A stretch of 45,768 nt of DNA from CAZAOY01 sp964486925. Lineage in GTDB: Bacteria > Bacillota > Clostridia > Oscillospirales > Ruminococcaceae. The stretch is from positions 1 to 45,768 of the forward strand of contig CAZAOY010000018.1 in NCBI GenBank assembly GCA_964486925.1, in the 5' to 3' direction. The position numbers and the translations under genes are program-made. The notes under the pieces are model-generated. The model saw only the letters and a list, made by a program, of their open reading frames with translations. It was not told the origin of the DNA and made no database searches. The first letter of the stretch is position 1. Every line of letters starts with the position of its first letter. This document shows positions 16,131 through 24,874 of this stretch, one piece after another.

Positions 16131-17345
16131 ATGGGAATAGTAGTGCAAAAGTTTGGCGGAACTTCCGTTGCAAACGCACAAAGAATCTTTAATGTAGCAT
16201 CAATTATTACAAACTGCTATAAGGCGGGAAATAATGTGGTGGTAGTTGTATCAGCACAGGGGGATACTACCGATGATCTAATCGAAAAGGCTAAGGAGAT
16301 TAACGAATCCCCTTCAAAGCGTGAGATGGATATGCTTTTATCGAGCGGTGAACAGATCTCAAGCTCGCTTTTAGCGATGGCGATTGAAAAGCTAGGGTAT
16401 CCTGTAGTATCGCTAACAGGATGGCAGGCAGGGTTTTTAACAAACTCTAACCATGGTAATTCAAGGATTAGAAAGATTGACAGCGAACGTCTAAAATCCG
16501 AGCTTGATAAGCGAAATATCGTAATTGTAGCAGGCTTTCAAGGTCTTAACCGTTATGATGATATTACAACGCTAGGCAGAGGTGGCTCAGATACTAGCGC
16601 AGTAGCGCTAGCGGCAGAGCTAAGGGCTAGCCTATGTCAGATCTATACCGATGTAGATGGTGTCTATACCGCTGACCCTAGATATGTTAAGAACGCAGTT
16701 AAGCTGGATGAGATAACCTACGATGAAATGCTAGAGCTTGCCTCCCTTGGTGCTAACGTTTTACATAACCGCTCGGTGGAGCTTGCAAAGAAATATAATG
16801 TTGATTTAGAGGTAGTTTCAAGTTTAGAGAATAAACCTGGTACGAAGGTTAAGGAGGTAGTCAAAATGGAAAAGATGCTAATAAAGGGTGTTGCAAAGGA
16901 TGAAGAAGTAGCAAGAATTGCAGTAATAGGGCTACCTGATAAACCTGGTACTGCGTTTAAGCTGTTCTCTGCCTTATCACAAAAGAACATTAACGTTGAC
17001 ATAATACTACAGTCTATCGGTCGTAATAACACAAAGGACATTAGCTTTACTGTTCCTCTGTCGGACAAGGATGCGGCGGTAGCTTTGATTGAGGACCGCA
17101 AAGAGGAGTTTGGTGCAGAAGCTATAGAGGTCGACGACAATGTAGCAAAGGTATCGATAGTTGGTGCGGGTATGCAGTCTAACCCAGGGGTTGCGTCAAA
17201 GATGTTTGAAGCGCTGTATGATGGCAATATAAACATCCAGATGATCTCCACTAGTGAGATAAAGATATCTGTGCTTGTAGAGAAAGCGCTTGCAAAACGT
17301 GCATGTAACGTAATACACGATGCGTTTATCGCTAATGTAAACTAG
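16131..17345 (+). CDS. lysC: Aspartate kinase (alpha subunit)
   Basis: Catalyses ATP-dependent phosphorylation of aspartate, the first step to lysine, methionine and threonine. The 404-residue protein has the kinase core with KFGGTSV at 8-14, the GFQGLN and TLGRGGSDTSA motifs, and two C-terminal ACT domains (about 260-404). Its length and architecture match the lysine-sensitive LysC/aspartokinase II of Bacillus, which makes nested alpha and beta subunits; the internal start is present here too (see next entry). The start is unambiguous (TAGGAGGTCGTTATG). It closes the hom-thrB-lysC block; a strong hairpin follows at 17360. Confidence 0.95.
   Translation: MGIVVQKFGGTSVANAQRIFNVASIITNCYKAGNNVVVVVSAQGDTTDDLIEKAKEINESPSKREMDMLLSSGEQISSSLLAMAIEKLGYPVVSLTGWQAGFLTNSNHGNSRIRKIDSERLKSELDKRNIVIVAGFQGLNRYDDITTLGRGGSDTSAVALAAELRASLCQIYTDVDGVYTADPRYVKNAVKLDEITYDEMLELASLGANVLHNRSVELAKKYNVDLEVVSSLENKPGTKVKEVVKMEKMLIKGVAKDEEVARIAVIGLPDKPGTAFKLFSALSQKNINVDIILQSIGRNNTKDISFTVPLSDKDAAVALIEDRKEEFGAEAIEVDDNVAKVSIVGAGMQSNPGVASKMFEALYDGNINIQMISTSEIKISVLVEKALAKRACNVIHDAFIANVN
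16866..17345 (+). CDS. Aspartate kinase beta subunit from an internal start
   Basis: Inside lysC and in frame, AAGGAGG (16851-16857) stands 8 bases before ATG 16866, codon 246 of lysC. Translation from there would give a 159-residue protein made of the two ACT domains. In Bacillus subtilis aspartokinase II the beta subunit begins at the equivalent codon 246 and assembles with alpha as alpha2beta2. The match in position and the strength of the ribosome binding site inside a coding region make a genuine nested gene likely. Confidence 0.8.
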   Translation: MEKMLIKGVAKDEEVARIAVIGLPDKPGTAFKLFSALSQKNINVDIILQSIGRNNTKDISFTVPLSDKDAAVALIEDRKEEFGAEAIEVDDNVAKVSIVGAGMQSNPGVASKMFEALYDGNINIQMISTSEIKISVLVEKALAKRACNVIHDAFIANVN

Positions 17346-17359
17346 TTTTAAGCTAGATA

Positions 17360-17408
17360 TATAACAAATGTAGGGTTTGCGGTTAAAGCAAGCCCTACAT
17401 TTGTTATA
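17360..17408. terminator. Bidirectional terminator between lysC and the Ca2+ ATPase
   Basis: Arms 17360-17380 and 17388-17408 form a 21-bp stem with a single G-T pair and a 7-base loop. It lies between convergent genes. The T-tracts outside the stem are short, but the stem ends are AT-rich. Confidence 0.8.
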
Positions 17409-17466
17409 ATTCTAGTCATATATGAAAGCAAAATATATATCCCGCTATACTTTGTTGAAACTAATA

Positions 17467-20085
17467 TTACACTCTCTTGGACTTAGCGGTTAGATCACGA
17501 AAAACCTTGTATACCTGGATAATAAAAGTAGGGGCAAAGCTTAAACCTACTATCCACCATATCTGGTTAACCGATAAAGGATCTACCTCAAATAGATGTT
17601 GTAGAGCAGGTATAAACAGCACTAAACCTAACAGTACTACCCCGCCTAGAAAGGCGAGAATACTGTATTTGTTGGTAAACAGACCAAGCTTAAAGATAGA
17701 GGATTTTCCACGACAGTTAAATCCATGAAATAACCGCGATAGGGTAAGGGTGGCAAATGCCATAGTAGAGGCTATGGCAGGACTTTGGGTAAGCCCGATA
17801 TAGTATGCGAAAAGGGTAAAAGCCCCGATTAGTATACCTTGTAGAATAATGGTAGTTAGCAGTGAGCGGGTGAGTATCCCTTCCTTTGGTGAACGAGGTT
17901 TTTCTCTTAACAGGTTGTCCGCTCCACCCTCAACCCCAATTGCGATAGCGGGTAGGCTGTCGGTCAACAGATTGATAAATAGTAGATGAACAGGTGCAAA
18001 CGGTACTGGAAGCCCTAGTAGTGAGGTGTATAAAACTCCGATAATCCCGGCAGTATTGCCTGAAAGCAGAAAGTTAATGGCATTTTTTATATTTGAGTAT
18101 ACCCGTCTACCATTCTCGATAGCCTTTACAATTGTGGCAAAGTTATCGTCGGTAAGGATCATAGAAGCGGCGTCCTTAGAAACCGCAGTACCTGTAATCC
18201 CCATAGCAATACCAATATCCGCCTTTTTTAATGCAGGAGCGTCATTCACCCCGTCACCTGTCATCGATACAATACACCCCTTCTTCTGCCAAGCGTCCAC
18301 AATACGGATCTTATGCTCGGGGGAAACCCTAGCGTATACCGAGATCCGCTCGATATTCTCCATTAACTCGTTGTCGGTTAAGGCTTGTAGCTCTAATCCT
18401 GTAAGGGCGGTATCTCCGCTTTTAAAGATACCAATCTGTTTTGCAATAGCGGTAGCGGTAATCTTGTGATCTCCTGTAATCATAACCGTTTTAATCCCCG
18501 CACTAGCGGCACTTCTAACCGCCGCCATCGATTCCTCACGAGGTGGGTCAATCATAGAGATTAAACCAACAAAGGTATAGTCCTGCTCATCCTCAAGGAT
18601 AATGTCGCTATCATGCGGTAGCTCTCGATACCCAAACGCAAGTACACGCAGACCGTGTTGTGACATCTGTAGGTTAACGTCCTCTATCTGTAGCTTGTCC
18701 TCATGGGTTATATCTTTAAGTCCTGCCTCGGTAAGTAGGTGGGTGGTTCTATCCAGTAGAACGTCTAGTGCACCTTTTGTGTAGAGAACGCGCCTACCGT
18801 CAATAACATGTACGGTGCTCATCAGCTTTCGGTCGGAGTCAAATGGGATTTCGCCTACCCGTGGGTATCCACTACGTAGACCTTGGTCATCTATGTTATG
18901 GCTATGCGCCCATGCAACCATAGCAAATTCAGTTGGGTCGCCAATAGCCTTACCGTCTGTAATGGTGGAGTCGTTTGTAACAACCGCAATGGTTGATAAA
19001 AGCTTATGGACAGGGTTAGCTAGATTAAGCTGATTCTCATGCAACATAAGATTATCGGCATAGATACCCTGCACCGTCATTCTATTCTGCGTAAGTGTAC
19101 CGGTTTTATCCGAACAGATTACCGAGATACAACCAAGACTTTCTACCGCCTTAAGCTCCTTTATAATTGCATTCTCCCTCACCATCTTCTGCGTGCCCAT
19201 AGCAAGCACAATGGTTACAATCGAGCTAAGTGCTTCCGGGATAGCCGCAACCGCTAGCGCCACAGCAAACATTAGCGAGTCAAGCACAGGCATAGCACGG
19301 TACACCCCTAGCGCAAAGACTACAATACAGATAATGATAATCCCAATAGCTAACTTCTTACTAAAGTTATCAAGGCTTACCTGTAACGGAGTTTTCTTCT
19401 CGGCAGTTTCATTCATAAGGGTAGCGATTTTACCAATCTCGGTGGACATCCCTACCGCAGTAACAACAAGGCTACCCCTACCGTAGGTAACCAGTGAGCC
19501 TGAAAATACCATGTTAACCCGATCGCCAAGTGCTACATCCGCAGTAGGGATGGTATTGATGGACTTGCTGGCATTAACCGATTCACCTGTTAACATGCTT
19601 TCATCTACCTGTAAAGAGTGACAGTCGATTAGACGTCCGTCAGCCGCAATTAAATCTCCCGCCTCAAGTAGCACGATATCCCCAACTACCACATCCTTAG
19701 ACGTTATCGTCTGCTTTACTCCGTTACGGATAACGGTAGCATTAGGGGAGGAGAGCTGTTTTAAACTGTCTAAAGATTTTTCTGCCTTAAAGTGTTGTAC
19801 TGTGCCTAGTATAGCGTTAATGGTAATAACCGCAAAGATTACAATGGTACTTTCATGATTACCCGACAGCATAGAGATTACCGCAGCAATTATCAGGATT
19901 ATTACCAAAAGATCCTTAAACTGCTCTAAAAACACGACAAGAAAACCCTTCTTTTTCTGTCCGGTAAGCGCATTCTCACCGTGTTTTTCTCTTGACTCTT
20001 TAACTGCACTGTCAGAAAGCCCCTCATTGTTACTACCTAGCGTTTTTAACACGGTATCGATAGATTGGTTATAGTAGTTGCTCAT
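17467..20085 (-). CDS. P-type Ca2+-transporting ATPase
   Basis: An 872-residue P2-type cation pump of the SERCA/PMCA-like bacterial group, exporting Ca2+ at the cost of ATP. Visible are the N-terminal cation ATPase domain, TGES (166-169) in the actuator, the phosphorylation site DKTGTLTQ (Asp326), MTGDGVNDAPALKKADIG in the hinge, and about ten membrane segments. Ca2+ site II residues are present (PEAL in M4, NLLTDSLP in M6). In M5 the glutamate that completes site I in SERCA aligns with glycine (SGNTAGIIG), as in the single-Ca2+ Listeria pump LMCA1. The frame is open to a TTG at 20133, but ATG 20083-20085 with AAGGAGAAAAGGA upstream is the better start. It stands alone, converging on lysC. 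Confidence 0.88.
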   Translation of the reverse strand: MSNYYNQSIDTVLKTLGSNNEGLSDSAVKESREKHGENALTGQKKKGFLVVFLEQFKDLLVIILIIAAVISMLSGNHESTIVIFAVITINAILGTVQHFKAEKSLDSLKQLSSPNATVIRNGVKQTITSKDVVVGDIVLLEAGDLIAADGRLIDCHSLQVDESMLTGESVNASKSINTIPTADVALGDRVNMVFSGSLVTYGRGSLVVTAVGMSTEIGKIATLMNETAEKKTPLQVSLDNFSKKLAIGIIIICIVVFALGVYRAMPVLDSLMFAVALAVAAIPEALSSIVTIVLAMGTQKMVRENAIIKELKAVESLGCISVICSDKTGTLTQNRMTVQGIYADNLMLHENQLNLANPVHKLLSTIAVVTNDSTITDGKAIGDPTEFAMVAWAHSHNIDDQGLRSGYPRVGEIPFDSDRKLMSTVHVIDGRRVLYTKGALDVLLDRTTHLLTEAGLKDITHEDKLQIEDVNLQMSQHGLRVLAFGYRELPHDSDIILEDEQDYTFVGLISMIDPPREESMAAVRSAASAGIKTVMITGDHKITATAIAKQIGIFKSGDTALTGLELQALTDNELMENIERISVYARVSPEHKIRIVDAWQKKGCIVSMTGDGVNDAPALKKADIGIAMGITGTAVSKDAASMILTDDNFATIVKAIENGRRVYSNIKNAINFLLSGNTAGIIGVLYTSLLGLPVPFAPVHLLFINLLTDSLPAIAIGVEGGADNLLREKPRSPKEGILTRSLLTTIILQGILIGAFTLFAYYIGLTQSPAIASTMAFATLTLSRLFHGFNCRGKSSIFKLGLFTNKYSILAFLGGVVLLGLVLFIPALQHLFEVDPLSVNQIWWIVGLSFAPTFIIQVYKVFRDLTAKSKRV

Positions 20086-20247
20086 ATTATCCTTTTCTCC
20101 TTGTTTTCTAGATAATGTGTAAAATATCTCCAAATATATAGTAACTTTTATTTATTAAAAAGTCAATGTTTAAAAGGTAAAAGATTAGTTGTTACAAAGA
20201 ATTTACAAATAATTTTCAATAGAATAGTAAAAGTATTAAAATACCTC

Positions 20248-20276
20248 TTTACATTTAGCGTAAAAAGTGGTAGAAT
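20248..20276 (+). promoter_or_regulatory. SigA promoter for nifJ
   Basis: TTTACA (20248-20253), 17 bases, TAGAAT (20271-20276) with a TGG extended -10. Transcription would begin near 20283, giving a leader of about 208 bases. The region upstream to 20086 is AT-rich and shows no other gene. Confidence 0.75.
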
Positions 20277-20280
20277 AGTA

Positions 20281-20298
20281 GTGTTAATAATATAACTA
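20281..20298. promoter_or_regulatory. Rex-box-like palindrome over the nifJ transcription start
   Basis: GTGTTAATAATATAACTA matches the clostridial Rex consensus TTGTTAANNNNTTAACAA at 11 of 14 fixed positions. It lies within an 11-bp inverted repeat (20272-20282 with 20295-20305) covering the -10 and the predicted start of transcription. A redox-sensing repressor there would block nifJ. The assignment is inference. Confidence 0.4.
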
Positions 20299-20391
20299 TT
20301 ATTCTATCCTGTTTTTTTGAGATAATGCTTTGAATAAGTAAGATAATTAATCAAAAAATGGGGTAGCGTAAGGTGCTATATATTATTTCTA

Positions 20392-20466
20392 GCTCAGGTC
20401 GGGTTAGCTCTAGTTGAGCGAGCTCTAGTTGGGCTAGCTCTAATTGAGCTCGCTCTAGTCGAGTAT
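20392..20466 (+). repeat. Five tandem 15-bp repeats in the nifJ leader
   Basis: Units start at 20392, 20407, 20422, 20437 and 20452. The consensus is near GCTCTAGTTGAGCTA, with two to five changes per unit. Each unit can fold as GCTC-tagtt-GAGC, and junctions form GAGCNNGCTC palindromes. The array ends about 10 bases before the ribosome binding site AGGAGG. Confidence 0.85.
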
Positions 20467-20490
20467 TTTATTATTAGGAGGAAGTATTAA

Positions 20491-23400
20491 ATGGCAAGAA
20501 AAATGAAAACCATGGATGGTAATACCGCTGCCGCTCACGTTTCGTATGGTTATACAGACGTAGCTGCAATATATCCTATTACCCCATCATCAAACATGGC
20601 AGAAGCTACTGATAAGTGGTCTTCTGAAGGAAAGAAAAATATCTTCGGACAGCAGGTAAGGGTTGTAGAGATGCAATCTGAAGCAGGTGCTGCTGGTACC
20701 GTTCACGGTTCATTAGCTGCTGGGGCACTTACTACTACCTACACAGCTTCACAGGGATTACTTTTGATGATTCCAAACATGTATAAGATCGCTGGGGAAC
20801 TACTTCCTTGCGTAATAAATGTATCTGCTCGTGCGGTTGCATCACATGCATTATCAATATTTGGTGATCATTCTGACATATATGCTTGTCGTCAAACCGG
20901 TTTTGCAATGCTAGCTTCTACTAATCCTCAAGAAGTTATGGATCTAGGTGCAGTAGCTCATCTTACTGCAATTAAGGGCAGAGTTCCATTCCTACATTTC
21001 TTTGACGGTTTTAGAACCTCTCATGAGCTTCAAAAGATTGAAGTATGGGATGACAAGGACCTTGCTGAGCTTGCAGATCTAGAGGCTATTGCGGCATTTA
21101 GAAAAAGAGCATTAAATCCAGAACATCCAGTACTACGTGGTACTGCACAAAACCCTGATATATTCTTCCAAGCAAGAGAAGCGTGTAACAAATTCTATGA
21201 TGAAGTTCCTGCTCTTACCCAAGAGTATATGGATAAAGTTAATGCTAAGATTGGTACTAACTATAAACTATTTAACTATTACGGCGATCCAAATGCTACC
21301 CACGTAGTTGTAGCAATGGGTTCTGTTTGTGATACTATTGAAGAAACAATCGACTACCTAAACGCAAACGGCGGTAAATACGGTCTTGTTAAGGTAAGAT
21401 TATACAGACCTTTCGTTGCAGACAAGCTAGTTGAAGCTATCCCTACCTCTGCTACACAGATCACAGTATTAGACAGAACTAAAGAACCTGGTTCTTTAGG
21501 TGAACCTCTATATCTTGATGTTGTTGCGGCACTTAAGGGTACTGCATTTGATCAGACTCCTATATTTACAGGACGTTACGGTTTAGGATCTAAGGATACT
21601 ACTCCGGCTCAGATCATTGCTGTTTATAAGAACACAGAAAAAACTAGATTTACAGTAGGTATTACCGATGACGTAACCTATCTGTCACTTGAAGTAACTG
21701 AAAATCCAGATACTACCCCTGCTGATATTAAGAGCTGTAAATTCTGGGGACTTGGTGCTGACGGTACTGTTGGAGCTAACAAAAACTCAATTAAGATTAT
21801 CGGTGACCACACCGACATGAATGCACAGGCATACTTTGCTTATGACTCCAAAAAATCAGGTGGTATCACTGTATCTCACCTGCGCTTTGGTAACTCTAAG
21901 ATTAAGTCTACCTACCTAATCAACAAAGCAGACTTTGTTGCATGTCATAACCCTTCATACATCAATAAGTACGATATGGTTTCTGACCTTAAAAAGGGTG
22001 GTACATTCCTACTAAACTGTGGATGGGATGCTAAGCAGATCGAAGAAAACCTACCAGGTCAGGTAAAACGTTATATCGCACAAAACGATATTAAGTTCTA
22101 CGTAATCGACGGTGTTGCTATCGCTCGTGAAATCGGTCTTGGCGGTAGAATTAACACAATTCTACAATCTTCATTCTTTAAACTTGCAGATATAATCCCT
22201 GCGGATCAAGCGGCACAGTATATGAAGGATGCGGCTACTGCTTCTTACGGTAAGAAGGGTGAGGCTATCGTTAAGATGAATCACGATGCTATCGATAGAG
22301 GTGCGGCTGTAACTAAGGTAGAAGTACCTGCAAGCTGGGCTGATGCTCCTGATACCGAGCTATATGCAAAGGCTACAGGCGATCGTCCTGAGCTTGTTGA
22401 CTTTATCAATGATATACTAATTCCTGTAAATGCGCAACAGGGTGATAAGCTACCTGTTTCTACATTTATGACTAATCCTGACGGTACCTTCCCACAAGGT
22501 TCTTCGGCTTACGAAAAACGTGGTATCGCTGTTGATATCCCTTGCTGGGTTACTGAAAACTGTATCCAATGTAACTTCTGTTCTTACGTATGTCCTCATA
22601 GCGTAATCCGCCCAGTTGTTATGACAGAAGAAGAAGCGGCTAATGCACCTGAGGGTACTAAGACTATCCCTATGACTGGTTTAGCTGGATACAAATTTGC
22701 TATGGTTGTTTCCGCTCTTGACTGTACAGGATGTGGATCATGTGCTAACGTTTGTCCTGGTAAGAAGGGCGAAAAGGCGCTTGTTATGAAGCCTTTAGTA
22801 GATCAGTTATCGCAACAGGACGTATTTAATTACGGTACTTCCCTTGCTCCTAAGAAAGAAGTTGCTGATAAGTTTAAAGAAACTACCGTTAAGGGTAGCC
22901 AGTTTAAACAACCTCTACTCGAATTCTCTGGTGCTTGTGCAGGATGTGGTGAAACTCCATATGCTAAGCTAATCACTCAGTTATTCGGTGATAGAATGTA
23001 TATCGCTAACGCAACAGGATGTTCTTCAATCTGGGGTGGTTCTGCTCCTGCTACACCATATACCGTTAACAAAGTTGGTTTTGGTCCTGCGTGGGCTAAC
23101 TCACTGTTTGAAGATAACGCTGAATATGGTTATGGTATGTATCTTGCTCAAGCGGCTATCCGTGAAAGACTATCTGCTAAGGTTAAGGCTATTGCAGAGG
23201 GTAACGCTACTATGGAACCTATCGTAGCTGAGTATTTTGCAACCTACAATGACGGTGCTGCAAACAAAGCGGCTACAGAAAAGCTTGTTACTGCGCTTGA
23301 AGCTTGCGGATGTGAATCGGCTAAAGAAATCCTTGCTGATAAGGACTTCCTAGCTAAGAAATCTATCTGGATCTTTGGTGGTGATGGTTGGGCTTACGAC

Positions 23401-24003
23401 ATCGGATTTGGTGGTCTTGACCATGTTATCGCTTCTGGTGAAGATGTAAACATCTTTGTATTCGATACAGAAGTTTACTCTAACACAGGCGGACAGTCCT
23501 CTAAATCAACTCCAACTGGTGCTATCGCACAGTTTGCGGCGGCTGGTAAGGATGTTAAGAAGAAAGACCTTGCAGCTATCGCTATGAGTTACGGATATGT
23601 ATATGTAGCTCAAATTTCACAGGGTTACGACTATAATCAATGTATTAAGGCGATTGTTGAGGCTGAAAGCTATCACGGTCCTTCACTAGTAATTGGTTAT
23701 GCTCCTTGTATTAACCATGGTATCAAGGGTGGTATGGGACTTGCTCAAACTGTTGAAAAACGTGCAGTTGAGGCTGGTTACTGGCATAACTTCCGCTTTG
23801 ACCCACGTCTAACTCTTGAAGGAAAGAATCCATTCCAGTTAGACTCAAAAGCTCCAACAGGTAGCTATAAAGACTTCATCATGAGCGAAGTTAGATATAA
23901 CTCCCTATATCGTGCTAATCCTGAAAGAGCAGAGGAACTATTCACTAGAGCTGAAAAGAATGCGGCAGATAAGTATGCGGCACTTGTAAAGCTTGCTGAC
24001 TAG
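20491..24003 (+). CDS. nifJ: Pyruvate:ferredoxin (flavodoxin) oxidoreductase
   Basis: The 1170-residue single-chain homodimeric PFOR oxidises pyruvate to acetyl-CoA and CO2, reducing ferredoxin; it is a central enzyme of anaerobic clostridial metabolism. Domain I contains YPITPSS and domain II follows. Two 4Fe-4S motifs, CIQCNFCSYVCP and CTGCGSCANVCP, lie in the ferredoxin domain (about 690-760). The TPP domain has CAGCGETPY, ATGCSSIWGGS, GGDGWAYDIGFGG and SNTGGQSSKS, so proximal-cluster and TPP sites are intact. Length is normal. Codon choice differs from neighbours (many GCT, GGT, TCT, ACT codons), as in highly expressed genes. AGGAGG precedes the ATG. It is a monocistronic unit with its own promoter, repeat-rich leader and terminator. 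Confidence 0.97.
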   Translation: MARKMKTMDGNTAAAHVSYGYTDVAAIYPITPSSNMAEATDKWSSEGKKNIFGQQVRVVEMQSEAGAAGTVHGSLAAGALTTTYTASQGLLLMIPNMYKIAGELLPCVINVSARAVASHALSIFGDHSDIYACRQTGFAMLASTNPQEVMDLGAVAHLTAIKGRVPFLHFFDGFRTSHELQKIEVWDDKDLAELADLEAIAAFRKRALNPEHPVLRGTAQNPDIFFQAREACNKFYDEVPALTQEYMDKVNAKIGTNYKLFNYYGDPNATHVVVAMGSVCDTIEETIDYLNANGGKYGLVKVRLYRPFVADKLVEAIPTSATQITVLDRTKEPGSLGEPLYLDVVAALKGTAFDQTPIFTGRYGLGSKDTTPAQIIAVYKNTEKTRFTVGITDDVTYLSLEVTENPDTTPADIKSCKFWGLGADGTVGANKNSIKIIGDHTDMNAQAYFAYDSKKSGGITVSHLRFGNSKIKSTYLINKADFVACHNPSYINKYDMVSDLKKGGTFLLNCGWDAKQIEENLPGQVKRYIAQNDIKFYVIDGVAIAREIGLGGRINTILQSSFFKLADIIPADQAAQYMKDAATASYGKKGEAIVKMNHDAIDRGAAVTKVEVPASWADAPDTELYAKATGDRPELVDFINDILIPVNAQQGDKLPVSTFMTNPDGTFPQGSSAYEKRGIAVDIPCWVTENCIQCNFCSYVCPHSVIRPVVMTEEEAANAPEGTKTIPMTGLAGYKFAMVVSALDCTGCGSCANVCPGKKGEKALVMKPLVDQLSQQDVFNYGTSLAPKKEVADKFKETTVKGSQFKQPLLEFSGACAGCGETPYAKLITQLFGDRMYIANATGCSSIWGGSAPATPYTVNKVGFGPAWANSLFEDNAEYGYGMYLAQAAIRERLSAKVKAIAEGNATMEPIVAEYFATYNDGAANKAATEKLVTALEACGCESAKEILADKDFLAKKSIWIFGGDGWAYDIGFGGLDHVIASGEDVNIFVFDTEVYSNTGGQSSKSTPTGAIAQFAAAGKDVKKKDLAAIAMSYGYVYVAQISQGYDYNQCIKAIVEAESYHGPSLVIGYAPCINHGIKGGMGLAQTVEKRAVEAGYWHNFRFDPRLTLEGKNPFQLDSKAPTGSYKDFIMSEVRYNSLYRANPERAEELFTRAEKNAADKYAALVKLAD

Positions 24004-24042
24004 TATTAAACTAAATTTACCTTAAAAGGTAGATAGATAAAG

Positions 24043-24098
24043 ACAAAAGGGTAGTTTAAAACGAAGGTTGAAAAACAGACGTTTTCCTACCCTTTTGT
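24043..24098 (+). terminator. Terminator after nifJ
   Basis: Outer arms 24043-24054 and 24087-24098 pair perfectly over 12 bp. An inner AAAACG/CGTTTT pair extends the structure, and the right arm itself contains TTTTGTTGT. Confidence 0.75.
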
Positions 24099-24155
24099 TG
24101 TATCTATATTAGTAGTTATCATAGATTATAAATATTGAGATGGGGTGTGGTACTA

Positions 24156-24749
24156 ATGCTTGATATAAAGCAAATAGGAAAAGTAGTGCTTTTAAATGGA
24201 GCACCGCGCGCGGGCAAAACAAGTATAGCAAAAGCTTTGCAGGAGATAGCCGCTGAACAGGAGCAAATCTGGCTAAATATCGGGGTAGATTGCTATATGA
24301 AGAGTATACCTGCGCGGTTTCTACCAGGTATAGGGCTTCGTCCGGGCGGTGAACGTCCCGATATGGAGGAGATGGTGTATGGAATGTACATTGCACTCTA
24401 CAGGACTATAGCAATTAACGCAAAACAGGGTTTTAACGTGGTCGCTGATGTGGGTCACCATGATAACTATGCAACTATAACAGATCTCTACACTGCCTGC
24501 TTAGTTGAACTTGACGGGATAAAGGTCTATACCGTAGGGGTAGACTGTGACATAGAGGGTATAGTTAGACGTAGAAAGGCTACAGGATATCCAGCTGTAG
24601 ACGAGAATGGAGATATCCTTCCTCCAATTCTTAGGTGGCAGGAATATATCCACAAGGGTAAACAGTACGATATCATGGTTAATACCTCGTTATGCTCACC
24701 AGAGCAATGTGCAATGGAGATTTTTAGTGCGGTAAACAAAACTAGGTAA
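24156..24749 (+). CDS. Chloramphenicol phosphotransferase-like P-loop kinase
   Basis: A 197-residue protein of the CPT-like (chloramphenicol 3-O-phosphotransferase) family of P-loop kinases. The Walker A motif GAPRAGKT is near residues 13-20. A NIGVDCYMKSIPARFLPG segment follows, as in CPT proteins (GVDxFxxxxPxxLxP), and VVADVGHH matches the second-site DxxxH region. C-terminal RRKATGYPA resembles the R-x-x-R-G/A-T-G lid. Family members include antibiotic-inactivating kinases, but most are uncharacterised, so resistance is not proven. The frame is open from TTG 24135; ATG 24156 after GGGGTGTGG is preferred. It is transcribed towards the xenobiotic-type cluster on the other strand. Confidence 0.75.
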   Translation: MLDIKQIGKVVLLNGAPRAGKTSIAKALQEIAAEQEQIWLNIGVDCYMKSIPARFLPGIGLRPGGERPDMEEMVYGMYIALYRTIAINAKQGFNVVADVGHHDNYATITDLYTACLVELDGIKVYTVGVDCDIEGIVRRRKATGYPAVDENGDILPPILRWQEYIHKGKQYDIMVNTSLCSPEQCAMEIFSAVNKTR

Positions 24750-24778
24750 AGGGATCAGACCCTTCACCTAGTTTTGTT
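24735..24778. terminator. Terminator overlapping the end of the CPT-like gene
   Basis: Arms 24735-24747 and 24766-24778 pair over 13 bp and are extended by AAGGG/CCCTT. The left arm lies in the last codons of the kinase gene. The hairpin sits between convergent genes. Confidence 0.75.
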
Positions 24779-24874
24779 AAACTGTCCGCAGATAGTTTTA
24801 ATTTGCATTGCCATATATCGGCATAAAATCACTTTAGTAAACGGGGTAACCCTATTTATTAGATATATCTAGCT

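Noticed and set aside
20392..20466. Rho-independent terminator or T-box in the nifJ leader
   Set aside because: No T-run, no T-box core and no specifier arrangement; the signal is a regular tandem repeat.
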